A stretch of 31,948 nt of DNA from an uncultured Duganella sp. (GCA_946482335.1 CAMLRG010000046.1:1-31948), one strand, 5' to 3'. Counted from the first letter of the stretch, positions 1 to 8,597 are shown. The notes: generated by a model not told the origin, from the sequence alone. A program made the numbers and translations.

Positions 1-836
1 TCCACCGTCATGATGTTGGTGGACGTGTTGTTCAGCATCGACAGCGCGGCGTACAGCGTGGTGGTCTTGCCCGAGCCGGTCGGCCCGGTGACCAGCACGA
101 TGCCGTGCGGCTGGTTGATCAGGTTGTTGAACTGCCCCATCATCTGCTCGCTCATGCCGAGGTGGGACAGGTCGAGGCGGCCCGCTTCCTTGTCCAGCAG
201 TCGCAGCACGGCGCGTTCGCCGTGGCCGGTCGGCAGGGTCGAGACGCGCACGTCCACCGGCTTGCCGCCCACGCGCAGCGTGATGCGGCCGTCCTGCGGC
301 AGGCGCTTCTCGGCGATGTCCAGCTGGGCCATGATCTTGATACGCGAGATCAGCGAGCCGTGGATCGCCTTGCGCGGGCGCACGATGTCGCGCAGCGCGC
401 CGTCGACGCGGAAGCGCACCACCGAGGTCTGTTCGAACGGTTCGATATGGATGTCGGAGGCGCCGTCGCGCAGCGCTTGCGTCAGCAGCGCGTTGATCAT
501 GCGGATCACCGGCGCGTCGTCGGACGATTCCAGCAAGTCTTCGATGGCCGGCACGTCCTGCAGCAGCTTGGTCAGGTCCAGGTCGGCGTCGAATTCTTCC
601 GCCACCTGGGAAGCATCGCCACTGGCACTGGCGTAGGCCGTGGCAATCGCTGCTTCCAGGTCGGCGCGGGGCAGGTGCTTGAGGTTGATGCGGCCGAAGC
701 GGCGCGACACTTCCGCGATCGCCGAGGCGGGCGTGGCGGACGACATCATCACATCGACCGCGTGCTCGGCTTCGGCGCTGGGCTGGGCCAGCACCAGGAA
801 GTCGCGCGCGAAGGCGTAGGGCAGGAGGTTGCTCAT
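1..836 (-). CDS. gspE: Type II secretion ATPase GspE, N-terminal part (cut by window edge)
   Basis: Cytoplasmic hexameric ATPase that powers pseudopilus assembly in type II secretion. Only the first 278 codons lie in the window; the frame stays open to base 1. Visible are an N-terminal N1E-like region (residues 1-90), the GspE/PilB signature GASDIHIEP (about residues 125-133), the arginine-rich N2E core (RISRIK-like stretch, LPTGHGERAVLRLLDKE) and a Walker A motif GPTGSGKTTT near residue 255. Walker B, the Asp/His boxes and the C-terminal zinc tetracysteine motif would lie outside. The ATG at 836-834 overlaps the gspD stop as ATGA, so translation is probably coupled to gspD. gspF may follow beyond the left edge. 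Confidence 0.95.
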   Translation of the reverse strand, partial: MSNLLPYAFARDFLVLAQPSAEAEHAVDVMMSSATPASAIAEVSRRFGRINLKHLPRADLEAAIATAYASASGDASQVAEEFDADLDLTKLLQDVPAIEDLLESSDDAPVIRMINALLTQALRDGASDIHIEPFEQTSVVRFRVDGALRDIVRPRKAIHGSLISRIKIMAQLDIAEKRLPQDGRITLRVGGKPVDVRVSTLPTGHGERAVLRLLDKEAGRLDLSHLGMSEQMMGQFNNLINQPHGIVLVTGPTGSGKTTTLYAALSMLNNTSTNIMTV

Positions 837-3031
837 TGCTGTTGCTGTTTCTGTTCAGGCACGGAAGGCGCGGCTGGCGCGATCGGACGCGCCAGCTGGC
901 CGCTGCCGGTCGGCTGGCCGTTCTGCAGTTGCGGCAACAGCGGTGCGCCCAGGTTCTGGACGGCGATGCTCGGTTCCGGCGCCGCCGCTTCCTGGGTGGC
1001 GCGCATGTAGTCGTAGCGGTCCGCCGTCAGGCTCATGCCCTGCTCGCGGTTGCGTACCACCACCGGGCGCAGGAACACCATCAGGTTGGTCTTCTTGCGG
1101 TTGCGCTTCTGGTACTTGAACAGGTTGCCGATCAAGGGCAGGTCGCCCAGGCCCGGCACTTTCTCGACGCCGTCGCTCGAGTCGTCCTGGATCAGGCCAC
1201 CCAGCACCAGGATCTGGCCGTCGTCGGCGATGATGTTGGTTTCAATGGTGCGGTTCTTCAGCACCAGGCCGCTGCTGGTGGTGACGCTGCTGTCGATGCT
1301 CGAGCTTTCGTTGTAGATCGCCAGCTTGATGGTGCCGCCTTCGGAAATCTGCGGGCGCACTTTCAAGGTAATGCCGATATCCTTGCGGTCGACGGTCTGG
1401 AACGGATTGTTGTTGGTGCCGGAAGTGGTGGTGAAGGAACCGGTCACGATCGGCACGTTCTGGCCAACCTTGATGGTCGCCACTTCATTATCCAGCGTCA
1501 GCATGTTCGGGGTCGACAGGATATTGCTGTCGTCATCCGCGCCCAGCGCGTGCGCCACCGCACCCAGCCCCAGCTTGCCGTTGGCCAGCTGCTTGAAGAT
1601 ACCCAGCGTCAGGCCCGAGCCTGGCGCCGCGGCACCCTCCACGCCGTTGGCAAAGGCATTCAGGTTGATCAGGCTGTTGGCGCCGCCCACGTTGTTGAAG
1701 GTGGTACCGCCGCCGACACGGTAGGTATGGTCGCTGCCCTGCAAGCCCGCCCACTGCACGCCGAACTCGGACAGCTTGGCGGCGTTGACTTCCACGATCA
1801 TCGACTCGATATAGACCTGCGCGCGGCGCACGTCCAACTGGTCGATCACGGCGCGCAGGTTGCGGTAGACGGCTTCCGGCGCGGTGATGATCAGGGTATT
1901 GGTGGTGGCATCAGCCTGGATGAAGCCGGCCTGGCCGCCGCCCAGTGCTTGCTGGGCGCCGGTGCGGGCGCTGCTGCTCAAGGCCGGGTTGGTCGGGCCG
2001 GTCTGGCTGCTGCCGGCCTGCGAGGACGAGCCGATGCCGGACTGGCCCATCTGGGTATTGCCGGTATTGCTGCCCAGCGAGGACAGGCTGCCGCTGCCGG
2101 ACTGGCCTGCGTTGCCGCCGCCCTCGCCCGACACCACGGCGCGCAGGGTTTCCGCCAGCTTGGTGGCTTCCGCATTCTTCAGGTACACCACGTGCACATT
2201 GCCCGCCTGCGCGGTCGGCTGGTCCAGCTTGGCGATCAGCGACTTGGCCAGGTTGGCGCGCGCTGCCGACGGTGCACGCACCACCAGCGAATTGGTGCGC
2301 GGGTCGGGCACCAGGTTCACGCGGCCGGAATCGCCGCCGGCGCCCGGCTCCATCAGCTTGTTGATCATGGCCGCCAGGTCGCTGGCGATGGCGTAGCGCA
2401 CCGGGATCACGTCCAGGTCTGCGGCCGACGGCGCGTCCAGCGAGGCGATGATCTTGGCCAGGCGCTTCAGGTTGTCGGCGTAATCGGTGATCACCAGGGT
2501 GTTGTTGCCCGGGTTGGCGTTGATGGTGTTGTTCGGCGTGATCAGCGGGCGCAGCACCGTGACCAGGTTGGCCGAGTTTTCATGGTTCAGGTGGAAGATC
2601 TGGGTCACCACCTGGTCGCCCTGGGGGCTCTTGGCGCCGCCGATCACGGTCGGCGAAGCCTGCAGCTTGGCTTCCGCTTCCGGCACCACTTTCGCATAGC
2701 CGTCGCCGCTGACGATGGCATAGCCTTGCAGGCGCAGGGCGGAGGCCAGCAGCGAGAACGCTTGCGACTTGGTGATCGACTTTTCCGACACCAGGGTCAG
2801 CGTGCCCTTGACGCGCGGGTCGATCAGGAAGGTGATGTTGGTGTAATGGCCGACGGCCTTGATCACCGATTCGATATCGGCGCCGACGAAATTGAGCGCG
2901 GCTTCGTCATTGGGCTGGGCCCAGGCCGTGACGGGAGCGGCGGCGGGCGCCAGCGCACAGCACAGCAGCGCGGCGGCGCTCAGTCGGCGCAGCGCCGGGA
3001 AGGGGGTTGGGCTTGCAGTGTGTGTTTTCAT
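833..3031 (-). CDS. gspD: Type II secretion outer-membrane secretin GspD
   Basis: Forms the multimeric outer-membrane channel of the type II secretion system. The 732-residue protein starts with a Sec signal peptide (positive MKTHTASPTPFPALRR, hydrophobic stretch, cleavage near AWA at about residue 38). It continues with the N0 domain (NFVGADIESVIKAVG) and three N1-N3 repeats. Repeat N3 is split by a Gly/Ser/Gln-rich insert at about residues 303-370. The secretin core carries VPIVTG and the conserved VPGLGDLPLIGNLF. The C-terminus is Pro/Gln-rich and ends in four Gln. The start shares one base with the gspN stop (TAATG). I see no lipobox; whether a pilotin is needed cannot be told. The length is a little above the usual 650-700 because of the N3 insert and tail. 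Confidence 0.97.
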   Translation of the reverse strand: MKTHTASPTPFPALRRLSAAALLCCALAPAAAPVTAWAQPNDEAALNFVGADIESVIKAVGHYTNITFLIDPRVKGTLTLVSEKSITKSQAFSLLASALRLQGYAIVSGDGYAKVVPEAEAKLQASPTVIGGAKSPQGDQVVTQIFHLNHENSANLVTVLRPLITPNNTINANPGNNTLVITDYADNLKRLAKIIASLDAPSAADLDVIPVRYAIASDLAAMINKLMEPGAGGDSGRVNLVPDPRTNSLVVRAPSAARANLAKSLIAKLDQPTAQAGNVHVVYLKNAEATKLAETLRAVVSGEGGGNAGQSGSGSLSSLGSNTGNTQMGQSGIGSSSQAGSSQTGPTNPALSSSARTGAQQALGGGQAGFIQADATTNTLIITAPEAVYRNLRAVIDQLDVRRAQVYIESMIVEVNAAKLSEFGVQWAGLQGSDHTYRVGGGTTFNNVGGANSLINLNAFANGVEGAAAPGSGLTLGIFKQLANGKLGLGAVAHALGADDDSNILSTPNMLTLDNEVATIKVGQNVPIVTGSFTTTSGTNNNPFQTVDRKDIGITLKVRPQISEGGTIKLAIYNESSSIDSSVTTSSGLVLKNRTIETNIIADDGQILVLGGLIQDDSSDGVEKVPGLGDLPLIGNLFKYQKRNRKKTNLMVFLRPVVVRNREQGMSLTADRYDYMRATQEAAAPEPSIAVQNLGAPLLPQLQNGQPTGSGQLARPIAPAAPSVPEQKQQQQ

Positions 3032-3804
3032 TATCGGAACTCTAGTGCAATGACGTTTTTAACGCTGTTCGGCTTGCGCTGGCCCAGCATGTTCAAGAGG
3101 CCTGCCAGCTGGTCTTCGAATCCTGTTGCCGCTTCCGCCTGGCCGGAAAATTGCAGCCGGCCCTGCGCCAATCTCCCCGTACCGCTCAACAGCAGCGGCC
3201 CGCGCTGGGAACTCAAGGCCAGCGCGGCTTGCTGGCCCTGCCAGTCGAACGCCAGCTGGTAGCTGCCCAGGGGCTTGACCGGCGTCAGGCGCGACGACAT
3301 GTCCTGCATTTCCAGCGTGGTGCGGCCCTGCAGCGATACCGCCTGGCCTTCGCGCGCCAGTTGCAGCGAAGTCCAGGACAGCTTCATGCGGCCGCTCGGC
3401 GCCAGCGTGTTGAGCGGCGCGCCCAGCCCGGCCAGGCCGTCGGCCGGCAGCATCAATGCCGCCGGGCTGACTTCCCAGTTGCTCCAGCCGCCGCGCAGCG
3501 ACACCGGCTGCGTCAGCGCGTCCGGGTTTTCCAGTTCCACGTCGACGCTGCCGAACACCACCAGCGGCGACAGGCGCCAGCTGAAGCGGCCCGGCAGCAG
3601 CGGCGTCACCGCGCCATCGCGGCTGGCGGCGCCGCCGATGAAGGCGGAACCGCGCCACAGCGTACCTTGCGGGTCGCCGAGGGTCAAACGGCCGCCGCTC
3701 TGGCGCTCCACCACCTGCCCCATCCAGCTGGCCGGCAGGAAAGCCAGCACGGTCAAGCCCGCACTGAGCGCAATCGCCAGCAGCCACAAGCCCGCGCGCT
3801 TCAT
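3031..3804 (-). CDS. gspN: Type II secretion protein GspN
   Basis: Accessory inner-membrane protein of type II secretion, present only in some systems; its role is poorly defined. The 257-residue protein has an N-terminal signal anchor (MKRAGLWLLAIALSAGLTVL) followed by a periplasmic beta-rich domain containing GGRLTLGDPQGTLWRGSA, typical of GspN. The ATG at 3804-3802 was chosen because it overlaps the gspM stop as ATGA and begins the signal anchor. The same frame is open further upstream, but that stretch only mirrors gspM. The stop abuts the gspD start. The assignment rests on the motif, the position after gspM and the length (about 250 residues in the family). Confidence 0.9.
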   Translation of the reverse strand: MKRAGLWLLAIALSAGLTVLAFLPASWMGQVVERQSGGRLTLGDPQGTLWRGSAFIGGAASRDGAVTPLLPGRFSWRLSPLVVFGSVDVELENPDALTQPVSLRGGWSNWEVSPAALMLPADGLAGLGAPLNTLAPSGRMKLSWTSLQLAREGQAVSLQGRTTLEMQDMSSRLTPVKPLGSYQLAFDWQGQQAALALSSQRGPLLLSGTGRLAQGRLQFSGQAEAATGFEDQLAGLLNMLGQRKPNSVKNVIALEFR

Positions 3805-4322
3805 TGGACAACCATCTCCTGGCGCAGCGTCAGGTTGGCGTCGACCTGGCCGGCCGGACCTTGCTGCGTCACGCTGCCTTCCTGCACCGCCACGCGCTGC
3901 TCGCGGCGCATGGCGTCGAGCCAGGTCACCAGGCCGGCAAACGGCACGCCCTTGAATTCCACCTTGATGTAGTCGCCCGTCACCGCCAGGTTTTGCGGCG
4001 TCAGGCCGCTCGCCTGCAGGCGCGCCGTCACGCCGTCCTTGCTCAGCGGCTGCGGCTGCACCGGCGGCTGGGCCGCCAGTTGGGCCGCCTCGCCGGCCAG
4101 GGCTTGCAATTCCGCCACTTGCTGGTTCAGCTGCGGCAGCTCTTTCTGCAGCTTGTCGCGGCCCGTCAGGGCCGGATCGATCAGCAGGCCGTAGACCAGG
4201 CCGAACGCCAGCACGGCGCCGCCGATGGTGAGCATGCGCTGTTCCTGTTCGGTGCGCGCACCCCACCAGGCGGCGGCATTGGCGCGGTAAGCGTTGAGGG
4301 TGTCGTTGAAGCCGGCCATCAT
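3801..4322 (-). CDS. gspM: Type II secretion protein GspM
   Basis: Bitopic inner-membrane protein of the assembly platform that pairs with GspL. The 173-residue protein has a short cytoplasmic N-terminus (NDTLNAYRANAAAWWGARTEQEQRM), one transmembrane helix (LTIGGAVLAFGLVYGLLIDPAL, about residues 30-51), a coiled-coil segment (GRDKLQKELPQLNQQVAELQALAGEAAQL is the region, about residues 53-80) and a periplasmic ferredoxin-like domain. Two tandem ATG codons occur; the first (4322-4320) overlaps the gspL TGA as ATGATGG, so either could be used. Its stop overlaps the gspN start. The neighbours on both sides fit the standard L-M-N order. Confidence 0.93.
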   Translation of the reverse strand: MMAGFNDTLNAYRANAAAWWGARTEQEQRMLTIGGAVLAFGLVYGLLIDPALTGRDKLQKELPQLNQQVAELQALAGEAAQLAAQPPVQPQPLSKDGVTARLQASGLTPQNLAVTGDYIKVEFKGVPFAGLVTWLDAMRREQRVAVQEGSVTQQGPAGQVDANLTLRQEMVVQ

Positions 4323-5557
4323 TTGCCTCCCGCTTTCACGACCCACACCCCGGGACCGCTCTCGCTGGCAGCCAGCTTGCGCTGCGCCAGTGCCGCCTGC
4401 ACTTGCGCCAGGGCGTTGGCGTCGATGGCGTTGGGCTTGAACTTGACCGTCATGCTGCGTTCCTTGTACTCGATGCCGGCCACCGCTTCGCGGTTCGGCA
4501 GCACGGCCAGCGCTTCGCCCAGCGCCGCGCTCATATTGGTGAATTCGTCGGCCGTGCCGCCGCCATTGCTGGCGCGCGCCACAGCGATATTGCGGCGCAT
4601 CTGCGCGGCAGGGTCGCCGGTCACCGGCTGGTTCGGGTAGGCGGAACGGAATACCTGCACCATGTTCTGCTTGACGGTGTCGGCTTCGCGCTTGAGGCGC
4701 AGCCATTCCCAGTTCAGGCCGACGATGTTGACCACGATGGCCGCAATGGCGATGCGCAGCGGCCATTTCCAGCGCGCCCAGGCGCGGGCGGTGGCGCCGC
4801 TGACGGCACCGAGACCGGCGGCCAGGTCGATCGGCACGGCTTTGGCGGCGGCGATGCGGTGCGCCCAGTTGTCTTCTTCCAGCGTGATGCCCGGCACGCC
4901 CGCCGCGGCGAGCGCGGCGGCATAATCGGCCTGCTGACCGGGCGCCACGTACAGCGACACGGGCGCGTCGCCGGCCAGGGCGCGCAGCGTATGCAGCGCG
5001 GCTGGGGCATCGTTCGGCAGGGTCAGGCCCAAGCCTTCGTAGGGGGCGCTGCGCAGCGTCAGCTCGAGCCCGGCGTCGTCCAGGCCCAGGGCGGCGGATG
5101 CGCTGCCCGGCGCCAGCGGCAGGCTCAGTTGCACCGGCAGTGCGGACACGCCGTGCGCGCCTTGCGCCACCAGCGCCTTGACCAGCACTTCCAGCCAGGC
5201 GCGGTTGGCCACGGCCACCACGCGCTCGCCGGAGTCGCCAGTGGCGGGTGCCAGCGCCAGCACGCAATCGGCCGGGTCGCCCAGGATCTGTTCTTCCACC
5301 AGGTTGGGCAGGGCGGCCTTCAGCTTTGCACCCGACAGGGGTGGCAGCTTGACCTTCAGCAGCGAGACATCGGCAGCGGCCAGCAGCAGCACCACGCGGC
5401 GCGCGGTCGATACCAGCTCGCCGAGGTTGCCCAGCGCGCCGGCGCCCTGCTGCATCACGTTGCCGCCATCGCCCACCAGGGCGAACTGGCAGCTGGACGG
5501 CACGCCATTATCGGCGGCTGCGGCGCGGGCTGGATACCGAATGTAGAGTGTTGTCAA
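4319..5557 (-). CDS. gspL: Type II secretion protein GspL (TTG start)
   Basis: Inner-membrane platform protein that recruits GspE through an actin-like cytoplasmic domain. The 412-residue protein has the cytoplasmic domain at about residues 1-245 (LLLAAADVSLLKVKLPPLSGAK is the conserved region, then LVEEQILGDP), a transmembrane helix near 257-275 (PLRIAIAAIVVNIVGLNW) and a periplasmic ferredoxin-like domain (about 320-412). The start codon is TTG (5557-5555). It is preceded on the minus strand by a GGGAAGG-type ribosome binding site about 8 bases away, and no ATG lies nearby at the expected N-terminus. It is the only gsp junction here with a real gap (20 bases after the gspK stop). The stop overlaps gspM. 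Confidence 0.93.
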   Translation of the reverse strand: MTTLYIRYPARAAAADNGVPSSCQFALVGDGGNVMQQGAGALGNLGELVSTARRVVLLLAAADVSLLKVKLPPLSGAKLKAALPNLVEEQILGDPADCVLALAPATGDSGERVVAVANRAWLEVLVKALVAQGAHGVSALPVQLSLPLAPGSASAALGLDDAGLELTLRSAPYEGLGLTLPNDAPAALHTLRALAGDAPVSLYVAPGQQADYAAALAAAGVPGITLEEDNWAHRIAAAKAVPIDLAAGLGAVSGATARAWARWKWPLRIAIAAIVVNIVGLNWEWLRLKREADTVKQNMVQVFRSAYPNQPVTGDPAAQMRRNIAVARASNGGGTADEFTNMSAALGEALAVLPNREAVAGIEYKERSMTVKFKPNAIDANALAQVQAALAQRKLAASESGPGVWVVKAGGK

Positions 5558-5577
5558 AGCTTGCCTTCCCTATTCCT

Positions 5578-6558
5578 TTAAATTTCCCGTATCCATACCA
5601 CGCGCGTGCCGGTCTGCTGGCGGTGGATCAGCGACCAGGACATCAGTTCCGCGCGGTCCAGGCGCACCCGGCTCAGCACCAGGAAGTAATAGCTGATGCC
5701 TTCGTAATCGCCATCCTTCAGGATCGGCGTTTTGCCCATCGCTTGCAGGTAGGCCTTGAACTGGGCGCCTTCCCATGGCGTGCGCTTGCGCGCCACCACC
5801 AGGTTCTGCCCTTCCGTCAGCGACATGCCGCCCACCAGGGCCGACAGCAATTCCGCCGAGGCGGTGTTGACGTTGACCGCGGTGCGCTCGGGCAGCACCA
5901 CCACGAAGTCGCGCAGCTTTTCGATGGCTTTCTGGTCGAAGCCGGCCACCGACAGCAAATCTTCCGCACGCAGCATCTTCATCGGCTGGCCGCTGCCGGC
6001 TTGCACTGGCTCCACGTCCGGCTGCGGCGGCGCGCCCGGCATCAGGCCGGCGCCCTGGCTGCGCGCCACCTGGGTTGCCACCGTCTTTGCCAGCGCGGGG
6101 TTCAGCTGCAGGTTTTGCAGCAGGCGCTGGAAGACCAGCAACTGCTTGCTGTCGATGCCGCCGTTGCCCGTGGTGCTGGCAAGATTCGCCAGATTGTAGC
6201 GCGACTGTGCGTCGTAAGTCTGTCCGGAAATGGAGGCGTCGAAGCTTTCGCCTTCCACCCGCTCGCGTTCGACGAACTGGTCGAGCCGCGTTTCGGCCAG
6301 CGGCGTGGCCCAGATGCCGTCGGCGCGCGTGATGCTGCGCTGGTCCTGCAAGTCCTGGCGCAGGATAAGCCGCACCAGATCAAGGCCGCCGCGCAGGATC
6401 CAGCGCGTCTGGAAGTGCAGGCGCTGGTTTTCCATCGAGCGCACCTGCACCTGCTGCTGCCAGAACAGGCTGGCCACGATGGAGACGGCCAGGGTGGTCA
6501 ACAGTAGCGCCGTAACAACAGCTACGCCGCGCTGGCGGGCCAAAAGTCGCCTTTTCAT
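5578..6558 (-). CDS. gspK: Type II secretion minor pseudopilin GspK
   Basis: Large minor pseudopilin that caps the pseudopilus tip with GspI and GspJ. The 326-residue protein has the prepilin-like N-terminus RRLLARQRGVAVVTALLLTT. Cleavage is expected after RQRG, giving the hydrophobic VAVVTALLLTTLAVSIVAS helix. GspK lacks the Glu+5 of other pseudopilins, and none is seen here, as expected. An SYNLANL-type segment (SRYNLANLAS) and the helix-hairpin-like NVNTASAELLSAL follow, both typical of GspK. The ATG at 6558-6556 overlaps the gspJ stop (ATGA). Confidence 0.94.
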   Translation of the reverse strand: MKRRLLARQRGVAVVTALLLTTLAVSIVASLFWQQQVQVRSMENQRLHFQTRWILRGGLDLVRLILRQDLQDQRSITRADGIWATPLAETRLDQFVERERVEGESFDASISGQTYDAQSRYNLANLASTTGNGGIDSKQLLVFQRLLQNLQLNPALAKTVATQVARSQGAGLMPGAPPQPDVEPVQAGSGQPMKMLRAEDLLSVAGFDQKAIEKLRDFVVVLPERTAVNVNTASAELLSALVGGMSLTEGQNLVVARKRTPWEGAQFKAYLQAMGKTPILKDGDYEGISYYFLVLSRVRLDRAELMSWSLIHRQQTGTRVVWIREI

Positions 6559-7319
6559 ACGGCCCCCAGCAGGAAAACCTTGGTCAGCGGCGCCGGCTGG
6601 CCCTGGATTTGCAGCGTGATTTCGAGGCCTGTCGGGCCTTCCGCCCCTTGGCGCATGATGGGGCCGCCGCCGGTCGGTCCGCCGGAGCCGGAGCCGGAGC
6701 CGCTGCCGCTGCCGCTGCCGCCGCCGGCGGCGCCGCCGCCCTGCCCCTGGCAGGAGCCCGGCTCGGTCTCGACGCAAGGCGCGCCGGCGCCGCCCGGCAC
6801 CGCGCTGGAGAACGCGGTCGAGGAATTCTGCGCCATTTTCCAGCCGCCGCCCTCCCAGACGCGCACCTCCATGGCGCCGACGCCGGCCTGCAGGCCGACG
6901 GTGGCTTGGGCGCCCGACTGGCCGATGGCGGCCTGCCACAGGGCGTCGAGCTGCACCAGGTCGCGCGTGACTGGCGACTCGCTGCGCGACAGCACGCCGT
7001 CGCGGATGGTGTAGCTGACCACCTGCAGCTGCGATGGCGCGTTCTCGGACAGCACGGTGCGGACGAACACCAGGCGGCTGTTATCGGCCAGCAGGTTCTG
7101 GCGCTCGCGCAGCAGCGGCTTGTCGGCGATCTGTTCCAGGTCGCTTTGCAGCTGGGCGAAGGTGAGCTGGATGCCGCGCGTCTGCTCCATGTTCTGCGTC
7201 AGCTGCTCGCGCGAACGCACGATGCCATCGAGCCCGCGCCAGCCCATCACGGCGACGATGGCCAGCACGGTGATCGCCACCAGCAATTCGACCAGGGTAA
7301 AGCCGCGCGCGTTCTTCAT
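6555..7319 (-). CDS. gspJ: Type II secretion minor pseudopilin GspJ
   Basis: Minor pseudopilin of the tip complex. The 254-residue protein starts MKNARGFTLVELLVAITVLA; the prepilin peptidase site is RG/FTLVE with Glu+5 present. The body contains the GspJ-like MGWRGLDGIVRSREQL segment. Near residues 190-220 sits a low-complexity Gly/Ser tract (six GS pairs flanked by Gly), which probably adds to the length over typical GspJ (about 200). The tract is encoded by two blocks of tandem hexamers. Starts and stops overlap gspI and gspK as ATGA. The ATG at 7319 was chosen because it gives a normal short prepilin leader. Confidence 0.94.
   Translation of the reverse strand: MKNARGFTLVELLVAITVLAIVAVMGWRGLDGIVRSREQLTQNMEQTRGIQLTFAQLQSDLEQIADKPLLRERQNLLADNSRLVFVRTVLSENAPSQLQVVSYTIRDGVLSRSESPVTRDLVQLDALWQAAIGQSGAQATVGLQAGVGAMEVRVWEGGGWKMAQNSSTAFSSAVPGGAGAPCVETEPGSCQGQGGGAAGGGSGSGSGSGSGSGGPTGGGPIMRQGAEGPTGLEITLQIQGQPAPLTKVFLLGAV
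6684..6719 (-). repeat. Tandem hexanucleotide repeat coding a Gly-Ser tract in gspJ
   Basis: On the plus strand there are three copies of GGAGCC (6684-6701) followed by three copies of GCTGCC (6702-6719). In gspJ these read as three GGC AGC and three GGC TCC pairs, (Gly-Ser)6. The units are in frame, so slippage would change linker length without a frameshift. Confidence 0.9.
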
Positions 7320-7678
7320 TCCTGCAGCACCAGTTGCACCAGCTTGATGATGCGCCGCTCCGGCGCGCTGGCTTCGAACACGCTGACCTCGACCCGGCGC
7401 ATGCGCGGGTTGGGCGAGGTGATCACTTCTTCTTCGCAAATGAACTTGAGGTCGGCCTGCGGGCATTCGAAGGTGTTCTTGCCCGGCATCGGCCAGTTCC
7501 TGGCCAGGCGCACCTGCACCAGCCGGTTCTCGGCCGACCAGGTAGCCATCATGGTGGTGCGCAAGCCCTCGCTGTTCTGCGTCAGGCTGCCCATGGCGCG
7601 CAACGCTGCGCCCAGCGCCGTGCCGACGATCAGCAGCGCCACCAGCACCTCCAGCAAGGTAAAGCCTCGTTGCCGCAT
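7316..7678 (-). CDS. gspI: Type II secretion minor pseudopilin GspI
   Basis: Minor pseudopilin that nucleates the tip with GspJ and GspK. The 120-residue length is normal for the family. The N-terminus MRQRGFTLLEVLVALLIVG has the prepilin peptidase site RG/FTLLE with Glu+5. The body (ALRAMGSLTQNSEGLRTTMMATWSAENRL is the conserved region, about residues 25-53) matches the GspI pattern in which AENRL precedes the beta sheet. It starts two bases after the gspH stop and its stop overlaps the gspJ start. Confidence 0.94.
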   Translation of the reverse strand: MRQRGFTLLEVLVALLIVGTALGAALRAMGSLTQNSEGLRTTMMATWSAENRLVQVRLARNWPMPGKNTFECPQADLKFICEEEVITSPNPRMRRVEVSVFEASAPERRIIKLVQLVLQE

Positions 7679-7680
7679 AC

Positions 7681-8166
7681 TCAGTCCACGGTGAAATGGC
7701 CGACGCCGTCGGCGCGGATGGTGGCGCGCAGCTCGCCGCTGGCCAAGGTCAGCGCGAAGGGCCGGTCGACCGGCTCGCGGCCGAACACGATGCGCATGGT
7801 GCCCGGCATATTGATGGGCGGGTCCAGCAACAGGGTCACGGGGCCCAGCTGGAAAGGACGCTCGCGCAGCAAGTCGTCCTGCGGCAGGGGTTCCCAGCTG
7901 CGGTCATTGCGCACCAGGAAGCGGTAACTGTCCGGCCCCGCTTCGAAGGCGATCGGCCGGTTGCGCACGATGGCTTCGTCGCGCGCCAGCTGCAGCAGCA
8001 GCGCGATGCGCTGCGCTTCCTTCTGCATGGCTTGCGCCTGGGTTGGCGCGGCATTCATCACGGTCAGGCCGAGCGTGAGGCCGATGATGACGAGCACCAC
8101 CAGCAGCTCGATCAGCGTGAAGCCGCCCGCGGCGCGTTCAGATTTCCCAGGAACCGATATCAGCAT
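7681..8166 (-). CDS. gspH: Type II secretion minor pseudopilin GspH
   Basis: Minor pseudopilin linking the tip to the major pseudopilin fibre. The prepilin site is AAGG/FTLIELLVVLVIIG with Glu+5. The globular part contains AQRIALLLQLARDEAIVRNRPIAF (as a region), typical of GspH, including the conserved ARDEA. The ATG at 8166-8164 was chosen because it gives a 15-residue leader. It overlaps the end of gspG by 29 bases. The frame is open to 8223, but those starts would give an unusually long leader. The ribosome binding site is weak, so translation may depend on gspG. The exact start is uncertain; the gene is not. Confidence 0.88.
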   Translation of the reverse strand: MLISVPGKSERAAGGFTLIELLVVLVIIGLTLGLTVMNAAPTQAQAMQKEAQRIALLLQLARDEAIVRNRPIAFEAGPDSYRFLVRNDRSWEPLPQDDLLRERPFQLGPVTLLLDPPINMPGTMRIVFGREPVDRPFALTLASGELRATIRADGVGHFTVD

Positions 8167-8572
8167 CGTCGCCGCTGCCGCCTGGCTGGCCGTCGGCGCC
8201 ATACGAGAACACATCGACTTCACCCTTCACGCCCGGGGACAGGAACTGGTACTGGTTGCCCCATGGGTCCTTCGGCATTTTTTCCAGGTACGGCGCCTTC
8301 CAGCCATTGGCGGCCGGGCCGGCGGTCGGCTTGGACATCAGGGCTTGCAGGCCCTGTTCCGTGGTCGGGTAGCGCTGGTTGTCCAGCTTGTACATCTTGA
8401 GCGCCTGCATGATGGTGGAGATTTCGACCTTGGCGGCGGCAGTCTTGGACTGGCCGACGCGGTCCAGCACCTTAGGCAGCACCAGGGCCGCGAGCACGCC
8501 CATGATCACCACGACCACCATGATCTCGATCAGCGTAAAGCCGCCGGAGCGGCGTTTGCTTGGTTTTTGCAT
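8138..8572 (-). CDS. gspG: Type II secretion major pseudopilin GspG
   Basis: Main building block of the pseudopilus. The 144-residue protein has leader MQKPSKRRSGG and mature start FTLIEIMVVVVIMGVLAALV, with Glu+5. The conserved GspG features follow: KVEISTIMQALKMYKLDNQ (region), RYPTTEQGLQAL, and the calcium-site loop before the C-terminus (DPWGNQYQFLSPG, SYGADGQPGGSGDDADI). The ATG at 8572 was preferred over an in-frame GTG at 8581 because neither has a clear ribosome site and ATG is the stronger codon. It is the first gsp gene of the run, 37 bases after the amidohydrolase stop. Confidence 0.95.
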   Translation of the reverse strand: MQKPSKRRSGGFTLIEIMVVVVIMGVLAALVLPKVLDRVGQSKTAAAKVEISTIMQALKMYKLDNQRYPTTEQGLQALMSKPTAGPAANGWKAPYLEKMPKDPWGNQYQFLSPGVKGEVDVFSYGADGQPGGSGDDADIGSWEI

Positions 8573-8597
8573 AAGATTCACTAAAAATTAAACTGGC

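Noticed and set aside
836..3262. Very long plus-strand open frame opposite gspD and part of gspN
   Set aside because: It is the antisense mirror of well-supported genes in high-GC DNA. It is His/Gln/Arg-rich with no recognisable motif.
3805..4266. Extended N-terminus for gspN
   Set aside because: The extra 154 codons are an out-of-frame reading of gspM. The ATG at 3804 starts a proper signal anchor and overlaps the gspM stop.
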